Shown here: positions 1 to 5,125 of the stretch, piece by piece
Layout: each line of letters starts with the position of its first letter
How positions within the stretch are numbered: position 1 is the first letter of the stretch
NCBI GenBank assembly: GCA_028275295.1
Contig: JAPWUY010000122.1
Location: forward strand, 1-6,281
From: Thermodesulfobacteriota bacterium
GTDB taxonomy: Bacteria > Desulfobacterota > Desulfocorpusculales > Desulfocorpusculum
Direction of reading: 5' to 3'
DNA length: 6,281 bases
The notes under the pieces: model-generated
The model's database searches: none
Seen by the model: only the letters and a program-made list of their open reading frames with translations
Told to the model about the DNA's origin: nothing
Made by a program: the position numbers and the translations under genes

Positions 1-16
1 TCATACTCTTGAGCAT
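1..16 (-). CDS. Start of the gene downstream of cheW (5 codons visible)
   Basis: On the minus strand an ATG at 16-14 opens a frame reading M-L-K-S-M that runs off the left edge of the window. An AAGGAGG Shine-Dalgarno sequence at 30-24 sits 7 nt before this ATG, which is ideal spacing. A second in-frame ATG at 4-2 lies too far from that site to be preferred. The gene begins 57 bp after the cheW stop codon on the same strand, so it is probably co-transcribed with cheW. Genes after cheW in such clusters are often chemoreceptors or other che genes, but five residues do not allow identification. Confidence 0.6.
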
Positions 17-48
17 GGGTTGGCCTCCTTCAGTTCAGCTATCCGTAT

Positions 49-62
49 GGGAGTCTTCTCCC
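49..62 (-). other. Small intercistronic hairpin after cheW
   Basis: GGGAG and CTCCC form a perfect 5-bp stem around a 4-nt loop in the 57-bp gap between the cheW stop and the next gene. No T-run follows on the minus strand, so it does not look like an intrinsic terminator. It could be a transcript-processing or stability element, or chance. Confidence 0.25.
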
Positions 63-73
63 CGTCAGGAGTT

Positions 74-583
74 CTATGCGGCCCTCTGAAGGGCAACTAT
101 CTCGTCACTATTTAGCACCTTGTCTATATCCAGCAGGATCTTTATCCCTCCATCCATCTTTCCTATTCCGAGGATGTACTCTGCCTTCAAGGCCCCACCA
201 AAGCTGGGCGTTTCTTCTATGTCAGAGGCCCTTATGTTGAGGACCTCTGATACGGAATCCACCACAATGCCCATGGGTATCTGGGATGATGTTCCCTTTA
301 TTTCCACAACTATGATGCATGTCCTGTCAGTGTATTCGGCATCCGGCATTCCAAATTTTCTCCGAAGATCGACTATGGGGATCACTTTTCCACGCAGGTT
401 TATGACTCCCTTTATGAACTCTGGAGCCAAGGGAACGGACGTAACAGGCATCATCCCTATTATCTCCCGCACCTTCAAAATGCTTATGCCGTATTCCTCC
501 TCGTTGAGAAAAAAGGTAAGGTATTTTCCTTCCTTGCCGCCACTTCTTGTGGTCGCATCCCTTTGATTTTCGCTAGCCTTCAT
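74..583 (-). CDS. cheW: Chemotaxis coupling protein CheW
   Basis: This 169-residue protein is a single CheW (SH3-like) domain. CheW is the cytoplasmic adaptor that links chemoreceptor tips to the P5 domain of CheA and builds the signalling array. After a polar 19-residue N-terminus, the family pattern is clear: a first strand near 20-35 (YLTFFLNEEEYGI), VREII near 38-42, the conserved GVINLRGKVIPIVDLR segment at 59-74 including the NLRG turn at 62-65, and GIVVDSVSEVL near 105-115. Length is typical or slightly long for CheW. The ATG at 583 is chosen because a strong purine-rich Shine-Dalgarno precedes it; an in-frame GTG at 703 would add 40 unconserved residues and has no such site. The gene lies 2.28 kb downstream of cheA, behind its own predicted sigma-28 promoter and a structured leader. 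Confidence 0.96.
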   Translation of the reverse strand: MKASENQRDATTRSGGKEGKYLTFFLNEEEYGISILKVREIIGMMPVTSVPLAPEFIKGVINLRGKVIPIVDLRRKFGMPDAEYTDRTCIIVVEIKGTSSQIPMGIVVDSVSEVLNIRASDIEETPSFGGALKAEYILGIGKMDGGIKILLDIDKVLNSDEIVALQRAA

Positions 584-585
584 GT

Positions 586-599
586 CCTCCTCCCTCCTT
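586..599 (-). promoter_or_regulatory. cheW ribosome binding site
   Basis: The minus strand reads AAGGAGGGAGGAGG just before the cheW ATG. This gives overlapping Shine-Dalgarno cores: AAGGAGG at 599-593 with 9-nt spacing and a GGAGG core with 5-nt spacing. It decides the start at 583 over the in-frame GTG at 703, which has no purine-rich site. Confidence 0.85.
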
Positions 600-632
600 A
601 AAGGATATTTGGCCTCGCATTTCTTTTGGGCC

Positions 633-780
633 TTTTGGTTCGTGGAGGTGATCGTTTTGCCTCCTTGGGTTTCGAAATCTCTCGTGTTTCTCTTCCCCCG
701 CACAAACCAAAAGAAAGACTGGGGGATGGCCTCTGCCGTCGGGCGAGGAGCCTCGGATCCCGTGTCTTTCGAGGCCCCCC
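633..780 (-). ncRNA. Structured 5' leader RNA of cheW (pseudoknot plus long stem), unknown class
   Basis: Read in transcript order from the predicted start near 780, the leader folds as follows. P1: GGGGGGCCTC (780-771) pairs with GAGGCC (733-728), then, across an AT bulge, with a C-run (725-721), giving 10 bp. P2: GAAAGAC (770-764) pairs perfectly with GTCTTTC (719-713), crossing P1 to make a pseudoknot. P3, in the loop between: CGGG-ATC-CGAG (762-752), tetraloop GCTC, then CTCG-CCCG (747-740), 8 bp. P4: TTTTGGTTTGTG (712-701) pairs with CACGAACCAAAA (644-633), 12 bp with one U-G wobble, and 13 bp if 713/632 joins. A GGAGG/CCTCC hairpin (664-660 with 648-644) lies inside P4. The wobble in P4 would be a C-A mismatch in a plus-strand transcript, which favours the minus strand. 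I recognise no known riboswitch or ribozyme. The pairings are seen in the sequence; a biological role is inferred. Confidence 0.55.
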
Positions 781-786
781 AATTAC

Positions 787-813
787 GTATCGGAAAAAAT
801 TCCAGGAACTTTA
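787..813 (-). promoter_or_regulatory. Sigma-28 (FliA) promoter for cheW
   Basis: The minus strand has TAAAGTTC at 813-806, an 11-nt spacer at 805-795, and TCCGATAC at 794-787. Against the flagellar sigma-28 consensus TAAAGTTT-N11-GCCGATAA this is 13 of 16 bases with exact spacing. Transcription would start near 780, at the first G of the structured leader and about 197 nt before the cheW ATG. FliA promoters usually drive late flagellar and chemotaxis genes, which fits the gene downstream. Confidence 0.72.
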
Positions 814-877
814 GTCCATAGTTTTGAGCGCTGCCGGATGCTTCCAGGCAATGGTATGAGGACTCACTTGGGGGATG

Positions 878-889
878 GGACCATGGTCC
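878..889. promoter_or_regulatory. 12-bp perfect palindrome upstream of the cheW promoter
   Basis: GGACCATGGTCC is a perfect 12-bp palindrome whose near edge is about 65 bp upstream of the -35 element at 813-806. It could be a binding site for a dimeric regulator, but a single palindrome of this length also occurs by chance. Nothing else is recognisable in 814-910. Confidence 0.2.
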
Positions 890-940
890 AAGTATCGGGC
901 CTTCAACTGAGACGGGGTGCGGTGCGAGGCCTCATAAACG

Positions 941-1006
941 CCGAGGCATTCGACCACTGGCCGCGGATAGGGGAGAGGCCGGTGGACTAATGGGGATATG
1001 CCTCGG
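941..1006. repeat. Long imperfect hairpin in the leftmost linker
   Basis: CCGAGGCAT (941-949) is the exact reverse complement of ATGCCTCGG (998-1006). Inside it, CCACTGGCC pairs with GGCCGGTGG over 9 bp with one T-G wobble. Together they make an interrupted 18-bp stem. CCGAGGCA recurs at the same place in the linkers of units 2, 5 and 7, and GAGGC-type arms pair with the GGCCTC end of the linker in units 2 and 4, so the linker is itself a foldable module. Confidence 0.55.
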
Positions 1007-1024
1007 TGTTCCCTAGGCCCCCAG

Positions 1025-1253
1025 GGGCGTGCAGAGCCCGCCCCTTCGCTGGCGAGGCAAGCCCATTACGGATGGCTTATCGGGGAAGACCTGGCGACCA
1101 CGTGAAGGGCGGTTTTCTCGGAGGGGCGCACTCTGTGCGCCCGTGTGGCAAGGCCGTACGCAAGCCCGGGTATGGCATGATCAGCGAGGAGTAGGCGAAA
1201 GGCCGGTGGCCTATTGGGGATAGGCCTTTGGTGAGACCGGCTCGCTCGCTTGC
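1025..1253. repeat. Array unit 1 (229 bp)
   Basis: Module A is at 1025-1043. Module B is at 1124-1142, with arms GGGCGCAC/GTGCGCCC around a TCT loop, a perfect 8-bp stem. The A-B core is divergent (GGATGGCTTATCGGGG in place of the usual form), so this is an older or less homogenised copy than units 2-6. The linker ends with a separate hairpin at 1208-1226. Confidence 0.85.
1208..1226 (+). other. Perfect 7-bp hairpin in the unit 1 linker
   Basis: GGCCTAT (1208-1214) and ATAGGCC (1220-1226) form a perfect stem with a TGGGG loop, followed on the plus strand by TTT. The T-run is too short for a convincing terminator. Linkers of units 2 and 4 keep a related GGCCTA...TAGGCC pairing with a longer loop. 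Confidence 0.4.
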
Positions 1254-1479
1254 GGGCGTGCGGAGCCCGCCCCTCCGCGGGGGGACTAGCCCAGCATGGA
1301 TGGCCGTGCGGGGAAAGGTCGGAGATGACGCCGAGGGGGGTTTTCTCGGAGGGACGCACTCTGTGCGTCCGCGTTGCCGGGCCGTACCCAAACCGAGGCA
1401 TAACATGATCAACGGGGGCAATCGAACGCCCGGGGGCCTAACGGGGCCATCCCCTGGCCGGAAGCTAGGCCTCCTTTGC
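1254..1479. repeat. Array unit 2 (226 bp)
   Basis: Module A is at 1254-1272 with a GGA loop instead of AGA. Module B is at 1352-1370 with arms GGACGCAC/GTGCGTCC, where both strands of the stem changed relative to unit 1. Except around 1371-1400 the unit is nearly identical to unit 4, including the whole linker from AACATGATCAACGG to the GGCCTCCTTT end. Confidence 0.9.
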
Positions 1480-1705
1480 GGGCGTGCAGAGCCCGCCCCT
1501 CCAGGGGGGGGGACTAGCACAGCATGGATGGCCGTGCGGGGAAAGGTCGGAGATTACGCCGAGGGAGTCTTCTCGGAGGGGCGCGGTCTCCGCGTCCGGA
1601 TTGCTAGGCATCACGAATGGCGAGGACCTTCATTACCGCCGGAGGTTAGGCGAGAGGCCGGCGGTTTAATTGGAATACACGGGGAGGGGGTTAGGCCTTC
1701 CTCAC
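1480..1705. repeat. Array unit 3 (226 bp)
   Basis: Module A is at 1480-1498. Module B is at 1579-1597 with arms GGGCGCGG/CCGCGTCC (one G-T wobble). It carries the GAGGGAGTCTTCTCGG variant before B, shared with unit 5, and the CCAGGGGGGGGGAC/AGCACAGC variant after A, shared with unit 6. Its linker (1598-1705) is the most divergent of the inner units. Confidence 0.88.
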
Positions 1706-1932
1706 GGGCGTGCAGAGCCCGCCCCTCCGCGGGGGGACTAGCCCAGCATGGATGGCCGTGCGGGGAAAGGTCGGAGATGACGCCGAGGGGGGGTTTTCTC
1801 GGAGGGACGCACTCTGTGCGTCCGCGTTGCGAGGCCGTGCCCATACCGGGGCATAACATGATCAACGGGGGCAATCGAACGCCCGGGGGCCTAACGGGGC
1901 CATCCCCTGGCCGGAAGCTAGGCCTCCTTTAC
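1706..1932. repeat. Array unit 4 (227 bp)
   Basis: Module A is at 1706-1724 and module B at 1805-1823 (GGACGCAC/GTGCGTCC). The unit matches unit 2 over most of its length, but 1824-1854 is identical for 31 bp to unit 6 (2276-2306) and differs from unit 2 there, a clear mosaic patch. Confidence 0.9.
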
Positions 1933-2156
1933 GGGCGTGCAGAGCCCGCCCCTCCGCGGGGGACTAGCCCAGCATGGATGGCCGTGCGGGGAAAGGTGGG
2001 AGATGACGCCGAGGGAGTCTTCTCGGAGGGGCGCGGTCTCCGCGCCCGCATTGCCAGGCCGTACCCAAACCGAGGCACGACATGATCAACGGGGGCAAAC
2101 GAACGCCCGGTGGCCTAGTGGGGGCAATCCTCCGGTGCAAGCAAGGTCCCCTTTAC
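1933..2156. repeat. Array unit 5 (224 bp)
   Basis: Module A is at 1933-1951 and module B at 2029-2047 with arms GGGCGCGG/CCGCGCCC, a perfect 8-bp stem. It shares the GAGGGAGTCTTCTC variant with unit 3, but its linker start (GTACCCAAACCGAGGCA) follows unit 2, which again points to exchange between copies. Confidence 0.9.
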
Positions 2157-2384
2157 GGGCGTGCAGAGCCCGCCCCTCCAGGGGGGGGACTAGCACAGCA
2201 TGGATGGCCGTGCGGGGAAAGGTCGGAGATGACGCCGAGGGGGGGTTTTCTCGGAGGGGCGCACTCTGTGCGTTCGCGTTGCGAGGCCGTGCCCATACCG
2301 GGGCATCTGATTAGTCGAGATGGTCGGGCGAAAGGTCCGAGGCGTAGTGGCGATGTGTCCGGGTGAAGCTAAAGCACTCTTTGC
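2157..2384. repeat. Array unit 6 (228 bp)
   Basis: Module A is at 2157-2175. Module B is at 2257-2275 with arms GGGCGCAC/GTGCGTTC, intact only if a G-T wobble is allowed. After 2306 the linker leaves the consensus (TCTGATTAGTCGAGATGG) and is unlike units 2, 4 and 5. Confidence 0.88.
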
Positions 2385-2609
2385 GGGCGTGCGGAGCCCG
2401 CCCCTCCGCGGGGGGGCAGGCCAAGGTGAGGTGACCTTTGGGGGAGAACGCGAAGATAATGCGGAGGGTGGTTTTCTCGGAGGGGCGCGGTCTCCGCGCC
2501 CGTGTGGCAAGGCCGTACGCAAGCCGAGGCATAACACAATCATTGGGGGCAAACGAACGCCCGGGGGCCTAGCGGGGCGGTCCCTCGCTCCAAGCGAAGC
2601 CTCATTTGC
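2385..2609. repeat. Array unit 7 (225 bp)
   Basis: Module A is at 2385-2403 with the GGA loop also found in unit 2. Module B is at 2483-2501 (GGGCGCGG/CCGCGCCC). The A-B core is divergent (GCAGGCCAAGGTGAGG), as expected for a copy near the edge of an array. Its flank GTGTGGCAAGGCCGTACGCA after B matches unit 1 and no inner unit. Confidence 0.85.
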
Positions 2610-2650
2610 GGGCGTGCAGAGCCCGCCTTTCCGCCACGGTGTGCATGGAA
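2610..2650. repeat. Array unit 8, truncated
   Basis: Module A is at 2610-2628, its last base changed to T. Similarity then fades within about 25 bp, with only GCATGGAAGGC near 2643 recalling the core, and no module B follows. This is the right edge of the array. From here to 2796 I see no gene or recognisable element. Confidence 0.7.
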
Positions 2651-2796
2651 GGCAGACGACCTCACGAGGTACATCCCAGAGTCCGCGAGATGCGGTTCTT
2701 TAGGACGTGAAGAGGAACTGGGCCCGCAGGGTAATAAACTTCGGAAAACAATCCGCACCAATTTCAAGCCGTTTTTGTGTTGCAGGCGAAGGAGGG

Positions 2797-2823
2797 CTGG
2801 GGCCCCTCTTACGGAGGCCCCAG
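2797..2823 (-). terminator. Hairpin downstream of cheA, terminator-like but without T-run
   Basis: CTGGGGCC (2797-2804) and GGCCCCAG (2816-2823) form a perfect 8-bp GC-rich stem, extendable to 10 bp with a wobble, about 45 nt after the cheA stop codon. In the cheA transcript the stem is followed by CCCTCCTTCGCC, not a U-run. It could stop transcription with help from Rho or protect the 3' end of the mRNA. Position and strength support the call; the missing U-run weakens it. Confidence 0.45.
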
Positions 2824-2867
2824 AAGGGGTGGGGAACTCGAGGAGGGATTGAAGGGGAGGGACGATA

Positions 2868-5084
2868 TTAGTTGATCTCCACACCAGTTTTCCTGCTTTG
2901 CGTCTCCAAGCTAAGTAGCCCAGCGACATCCAAGATCAAGGCCACTCTCCCATCTCCCAGGATCGCTCCCCCGGAGACCCCTGGAAGTTGCATGAGTTTC
3001 TCCCCCAAACTCTTTATCACCACTTCTTGCTTTCCTAGAACCTGGTCCACAAGGAGACACCTCAAGTCTCCCTCGTTTTCCACAACTATTCCCAATGCCT
3101 CAGAAGGCCTGGTCCTAGCCGTCGGGATCCCAAAAACCCTGTGGAGCCTGACAAGGGGAAGGAGCCTATCTCTCACCCTGATCATTTCTCCTCGGCCATG
3201 CACCGTGGAGACCGATCCTTCCGAAGGCTGGAAGGTCTCCCTTATGTTCATGGTAGGAATTATGTAGCGCTCCGCCCCCACTCGCACCACCATCCCGTCT
3301 ATTATTGCAAGGGTAAGAGGAAGTTTTATGGTAACAGTGCAGCCTACTCCCTTCTGGGAGTTTATCTCTATCCTCCCGCGAAGTTTCTCTATTGCCCTTT
3401 TCACGACATCCATACCGACTCCTCTTCCTGACACGTCCGTGACCTGATCAGCCGTTGAGAAGCCCGGTTGAAATATGAGTTGATCTATCTCGTGGTCAGA
3501 TAGCTCTTCGTTTTCCCGGACAAGCCCCTTTTTCCTCGCTTTCCTCAGAATCTTTTCCCTGTCCAGTCCACCCCCATCGTCCTGAATCTCTATTATCACG
3601 TGTCCTCCCTTGTGATATGCCCTCAAGTGCACAGTGCCTACGGGGGGCTTGCCCCTCTCCCTTCTCACCTCTGGTGGCTCGATCCCGTGATCCACTGAGT
3701 TCCGGATCATGTGAACCAAGGGGTCGTGGATGGCATCCACCATGTTCCTGTCTATCTCGGTAGTCTCCCCGGACATCACGAGTTGAACCGGCTTTCCAGA
3801 TTTTCTGGAAAGATCCCTCACCAGCCTTATCATCTTCTGGAAGGTGTTCTTGATGGGGACCATGCGCATGGACATGGCTGTTCTCTGGAGTTCCGACGTG
3901 ATTCTGCCCAGGTGGCCGAAGTCCTTGGCAAGCCTGTGATCCATGATCTCCTGTATTCTGGGATTCTGTCTTATCAAGGATTGAGCTATCACGAGCTCTC
4001 CCACCATGTCCACAAGATTGTCGAGTTTGAACATGTCGACTCTTATGGTCCCGGAAAGCCCTCCCGAGCGTGGCTCCTCGGCACTCGTCTGCTGGATGGC
4101 ATCCTGTATCTTGAGGGCCTTTTCCACGTCCTTCCTCTCGACCTTTTTCTGTTCCACGAGGATCTCCCCCAACGGCTTCTCAGGGGAAACGGTCCGCTGG
4201 ATCTGGAGAGCCTCTGCCACATCCTCTGGCGCGACCCTCTGAGTTGCGGTGAGAATTTCCCCTACGAGGGGGACTTCTTCTCCCTCCTCGCATGTCTTGG
4301 ATTCTGTCAGGTCAGAGAGCCTCTCCAAGAAATCTTCCAATTTCTTGGAATGATCCTCCCCCTCCTGGCCCTCCATTCTCCTCTGGATACTCGCCAACAT
4401 CGCCTTCAGGATGTCCACTGCCTCCAGAACGAGGTCTATGACATCCTGGGTTATGATCATCTGACGATTTCTGGCCCTGTCCAGAACGTCTTCGACCCTG
4501 TGGGCGAGGGTGTGGACGTCCTGAAGATTCAGGAATCCTGAGACTCCTTTTATGGTATGAAAAGGCCTGAAGATCCTGTGGACGGCCTCCAGGTTGCTCG
4601 GATCGTCTTCGAGGGCTATTATTTCCACCTCTATGGACTCGAGATTTTCCCTGGCCTCGGCCAGAAATTCCCTCAGAAGTTCGGGGTCAGAGATATAGTC
4701 ACTTCCACTGGATGTCTGGGCCGATGGAGCTCCCTGGCTTTGACTGGGACTCTCCTGCTGAGTATCTCCCCCAAGGCCATCCTCCTTTTCTGTGTCGAGG
4801 AGCTGACCTTTGCTGGTCAAGACTTGAAGGGCCATCTCCACCTTGGGCATGGCCTCTTCCCATGAGATTTGGCCCATGATGGCCTCCTCGACCAGGCCTC
4901 TCAGTTCCGAAAGTGCCTTTCTCACATGGGATCTCTCTCCAACTTCAGGATGGGAGTCCAGGTAATCCAGGCTTTGAAATATTGGCCCAAAGGTGCTGAG
5001 ATCCCCCGGGGTTGCCAAGACGAAAGCTGCTGCCAGCTCCTGAACCTTGGATTGAAAGTCATCTGTCTTAGAAATGTCGGTCAC
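2868..5084 (-). CDS. cheA: Chemotaxis histidine kinase CheA, P2 replaced by a GEIL-repeat segment
   Basis: This 738-residue kinase phosphorylates itself and passes phosphate to CheY/CheB under receptor and CheW control. Residues 1-95 are a helical extension and 97-128 a Q/S-rich linker. The HPt (P1) domain spans about 133-235 with phospho-histidine H176 in FHTIKGVSGF. Residues 272-327 hold two 24-residue repeats (GEIL...DV..AL.IQ) where a P2 domain is expected. P3 dimerisation covers about 345-405. The P4 ATPase has its N box (H458, RNSVDHG at 461-467), G1 box (DDGGG, 502-506), F box (FQPGFST, 538-544) and G2 box (GRGVGMD, 553-559). P5, the CheW-like domain, follows from about 591. All catalytic motifs look intact. 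The start is a GTG with a GAGGAGG site 7 nt upstream. It lies 41 bp after the GGDEF gene, implying one transcript. Confidence 0.97.
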   Translation of the reverse strand: MTDISKTDDFQSKVQELAAAFVLATPGDLSTFGPIFQSLDYLDSHPEVGERSHVRKALSELRGLVEEAIMGQISWEEAMPKVEMALQVLTSKGQLLDTEKEDGLGGDTQQESPSQSQGAPSAQTSSGSDYISDPELLREFLAEARENLESIEVEIIALEDDPSNLEAVHRIFRPFHTIKGVSGFLNLQDVHTLAHRVEDVLDRARNRQMIITQDVIDLVLEAVDILKAMLASIQRRMEGQEGEDHSKKLEDFLERLSDLTESKTCEEGEEVPLVGEILTATQRVAPEDVAEALQIQRTVSPEKPLGEILVEQKKVERKDVEKALKIQDAIQQTSAEEPRSGGLSGTIRVDMFKLDNLVDMVGELVIAQSLIRQNPRIQEIMDHRLAKDFGHLGRITSELQRTAMSMRMVPIKNTFQKMIRLVRDLSRKSGKPVQLVMSGETTEIDRNMVDAIHDPLVHMIRNSVDHGIEPPEVRRERGKPPVGTVHLRAYHKGGHVIIEIQDDGGGLDREKILRKARKKGLVRENEELSDHEIDQLIFQPGFSTADQVTDVSGRGVGMDVVKRAIEKLRGRIEINSQKGVGCTVTIKLPLTLAIIDGMVVRVGAERYIIPTMNIRETFQPSEGSVSTVHGRGEMIRVRDRLLPLVRLHRVFGIPTARTRPSEALGIVVENEGDLRCLLVDQVLGKQEVVIKSLGEKLMQLPGVSGGAILGDGRVALILDVAGLLSLETQSRKTGVEIN

Positions 5085-5091
5085 GGGCGTT

Positions 5092-5098
5092 CCTCCTC
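5092..5098 (-). promoter_or_regulatory. cheA ribosome binding site
   Basis: GAGGAGG on the minus strand ends 7 nt before the GTG at 5084. It supports the rare start codon and shows that cheA can be translated independently despite the short 41-bp gap after the upstream gene. Confidence 0.8.
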
Positions 5099-5125
5099 AG
5101 AGAGATTTCTCCTCCACCTTCGGCT

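Larger units (their letters stand above)
911..2650. repeat. Tandem array of ~226-bp palindromic units
   Basis: Eight copies of the module A core GGGCGTGCAGAGCCCGCCC start at 1025, 1254, 1480, 1706, 1933, 2157, 2385 and 2610, giving spacings of 229, 226, 226, 227, 224, 228 and 225 bp. Each of the first seven is followed 96-100 bp later by a module B hairpin in the opposite orientation. Between A and B lies a well-conserved ~75-bp core (containing AGCATGGATGGCCGTG), and between B and the next A a more variable ~107-bp linker. Positions 911-1024 hold a decayed leftward linker, and 2629-2650 a decayed start of an eighth unit. The period is not a multiple of three and the open frames rotate between units, so the array is non-coding. 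The layout resembles REP/BIME-type or MITE-like elements amplified in tandem. No transposase or RAYT gene is visible in the window. Confidence 0.93.

Noticed and set aside
49..60. 12-mer GGGAGTCTTCTC shared by the cheW 3' gap and repeat units 3 and 5 (near 1564 and 2014)
   Set aside because: Surrounding sequence does not match, so the short identity is more likely chance than a dispersed repeat copy.
584..703. Extended CheW start at the GTG at 703
   Set aside because: It would add 40 unconserved residues, has no Shine-Dalgarno, and lies inside the structured leader; the ATG at 583 has an excellent site.
633..780. GEMM (c-di-GMP or cGAMP) riboswitch upstream of cheW
   Set aside because: Attractive given the GGDEF gene, but the GEMM hallmarks (conserved GGCAAACC-type segment, GNRA tetraloop and receptor, GCAAAGCC) are not present and the pairing layout differs.
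713..780. HDV-like self-cleaving ribozyme
   Set aside because: The P1-P2-P3 topology is similar, but there is no P4 helix, no clear P1.1 and no catalytic cytosine joiner before the P2 3' strand.
1679..1691. G-quadruplex in the G-rich repeat strand
   Set aside because: G-runs are frequent, but I did not find four runs of three or more with short loops at one place.
1228..2085. 285-residue open frame on the plus strand through the repeats
   Set aside because: It reads through units in different phases, is made of G/R/P-rich translated repeat, and its counterparts on the other strand are equally open. GC-rich stop-poor repeat DNA explains it.
1025..2628. CRISPR-like array
   Set aside because: The periodic motif is ~226 bp apart, the intervening DNA is itself repeated rather than unique, and no cas gene is present.
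2540..2929. 129-residue minus-strand open frame overlapping the cheA 3' end
   Set aside because: It is out of frame with cheA, runs into the repeat array, and contains low-complexity residues; no start signal was seen.
3711..4541. 276-residue plus-strand open frame opposite cheA
   Set aside because: It is antisense to well-conserved cheA coding sequence (P1 to P4), its translation matches no family I know, and it has no ribosome site of note.
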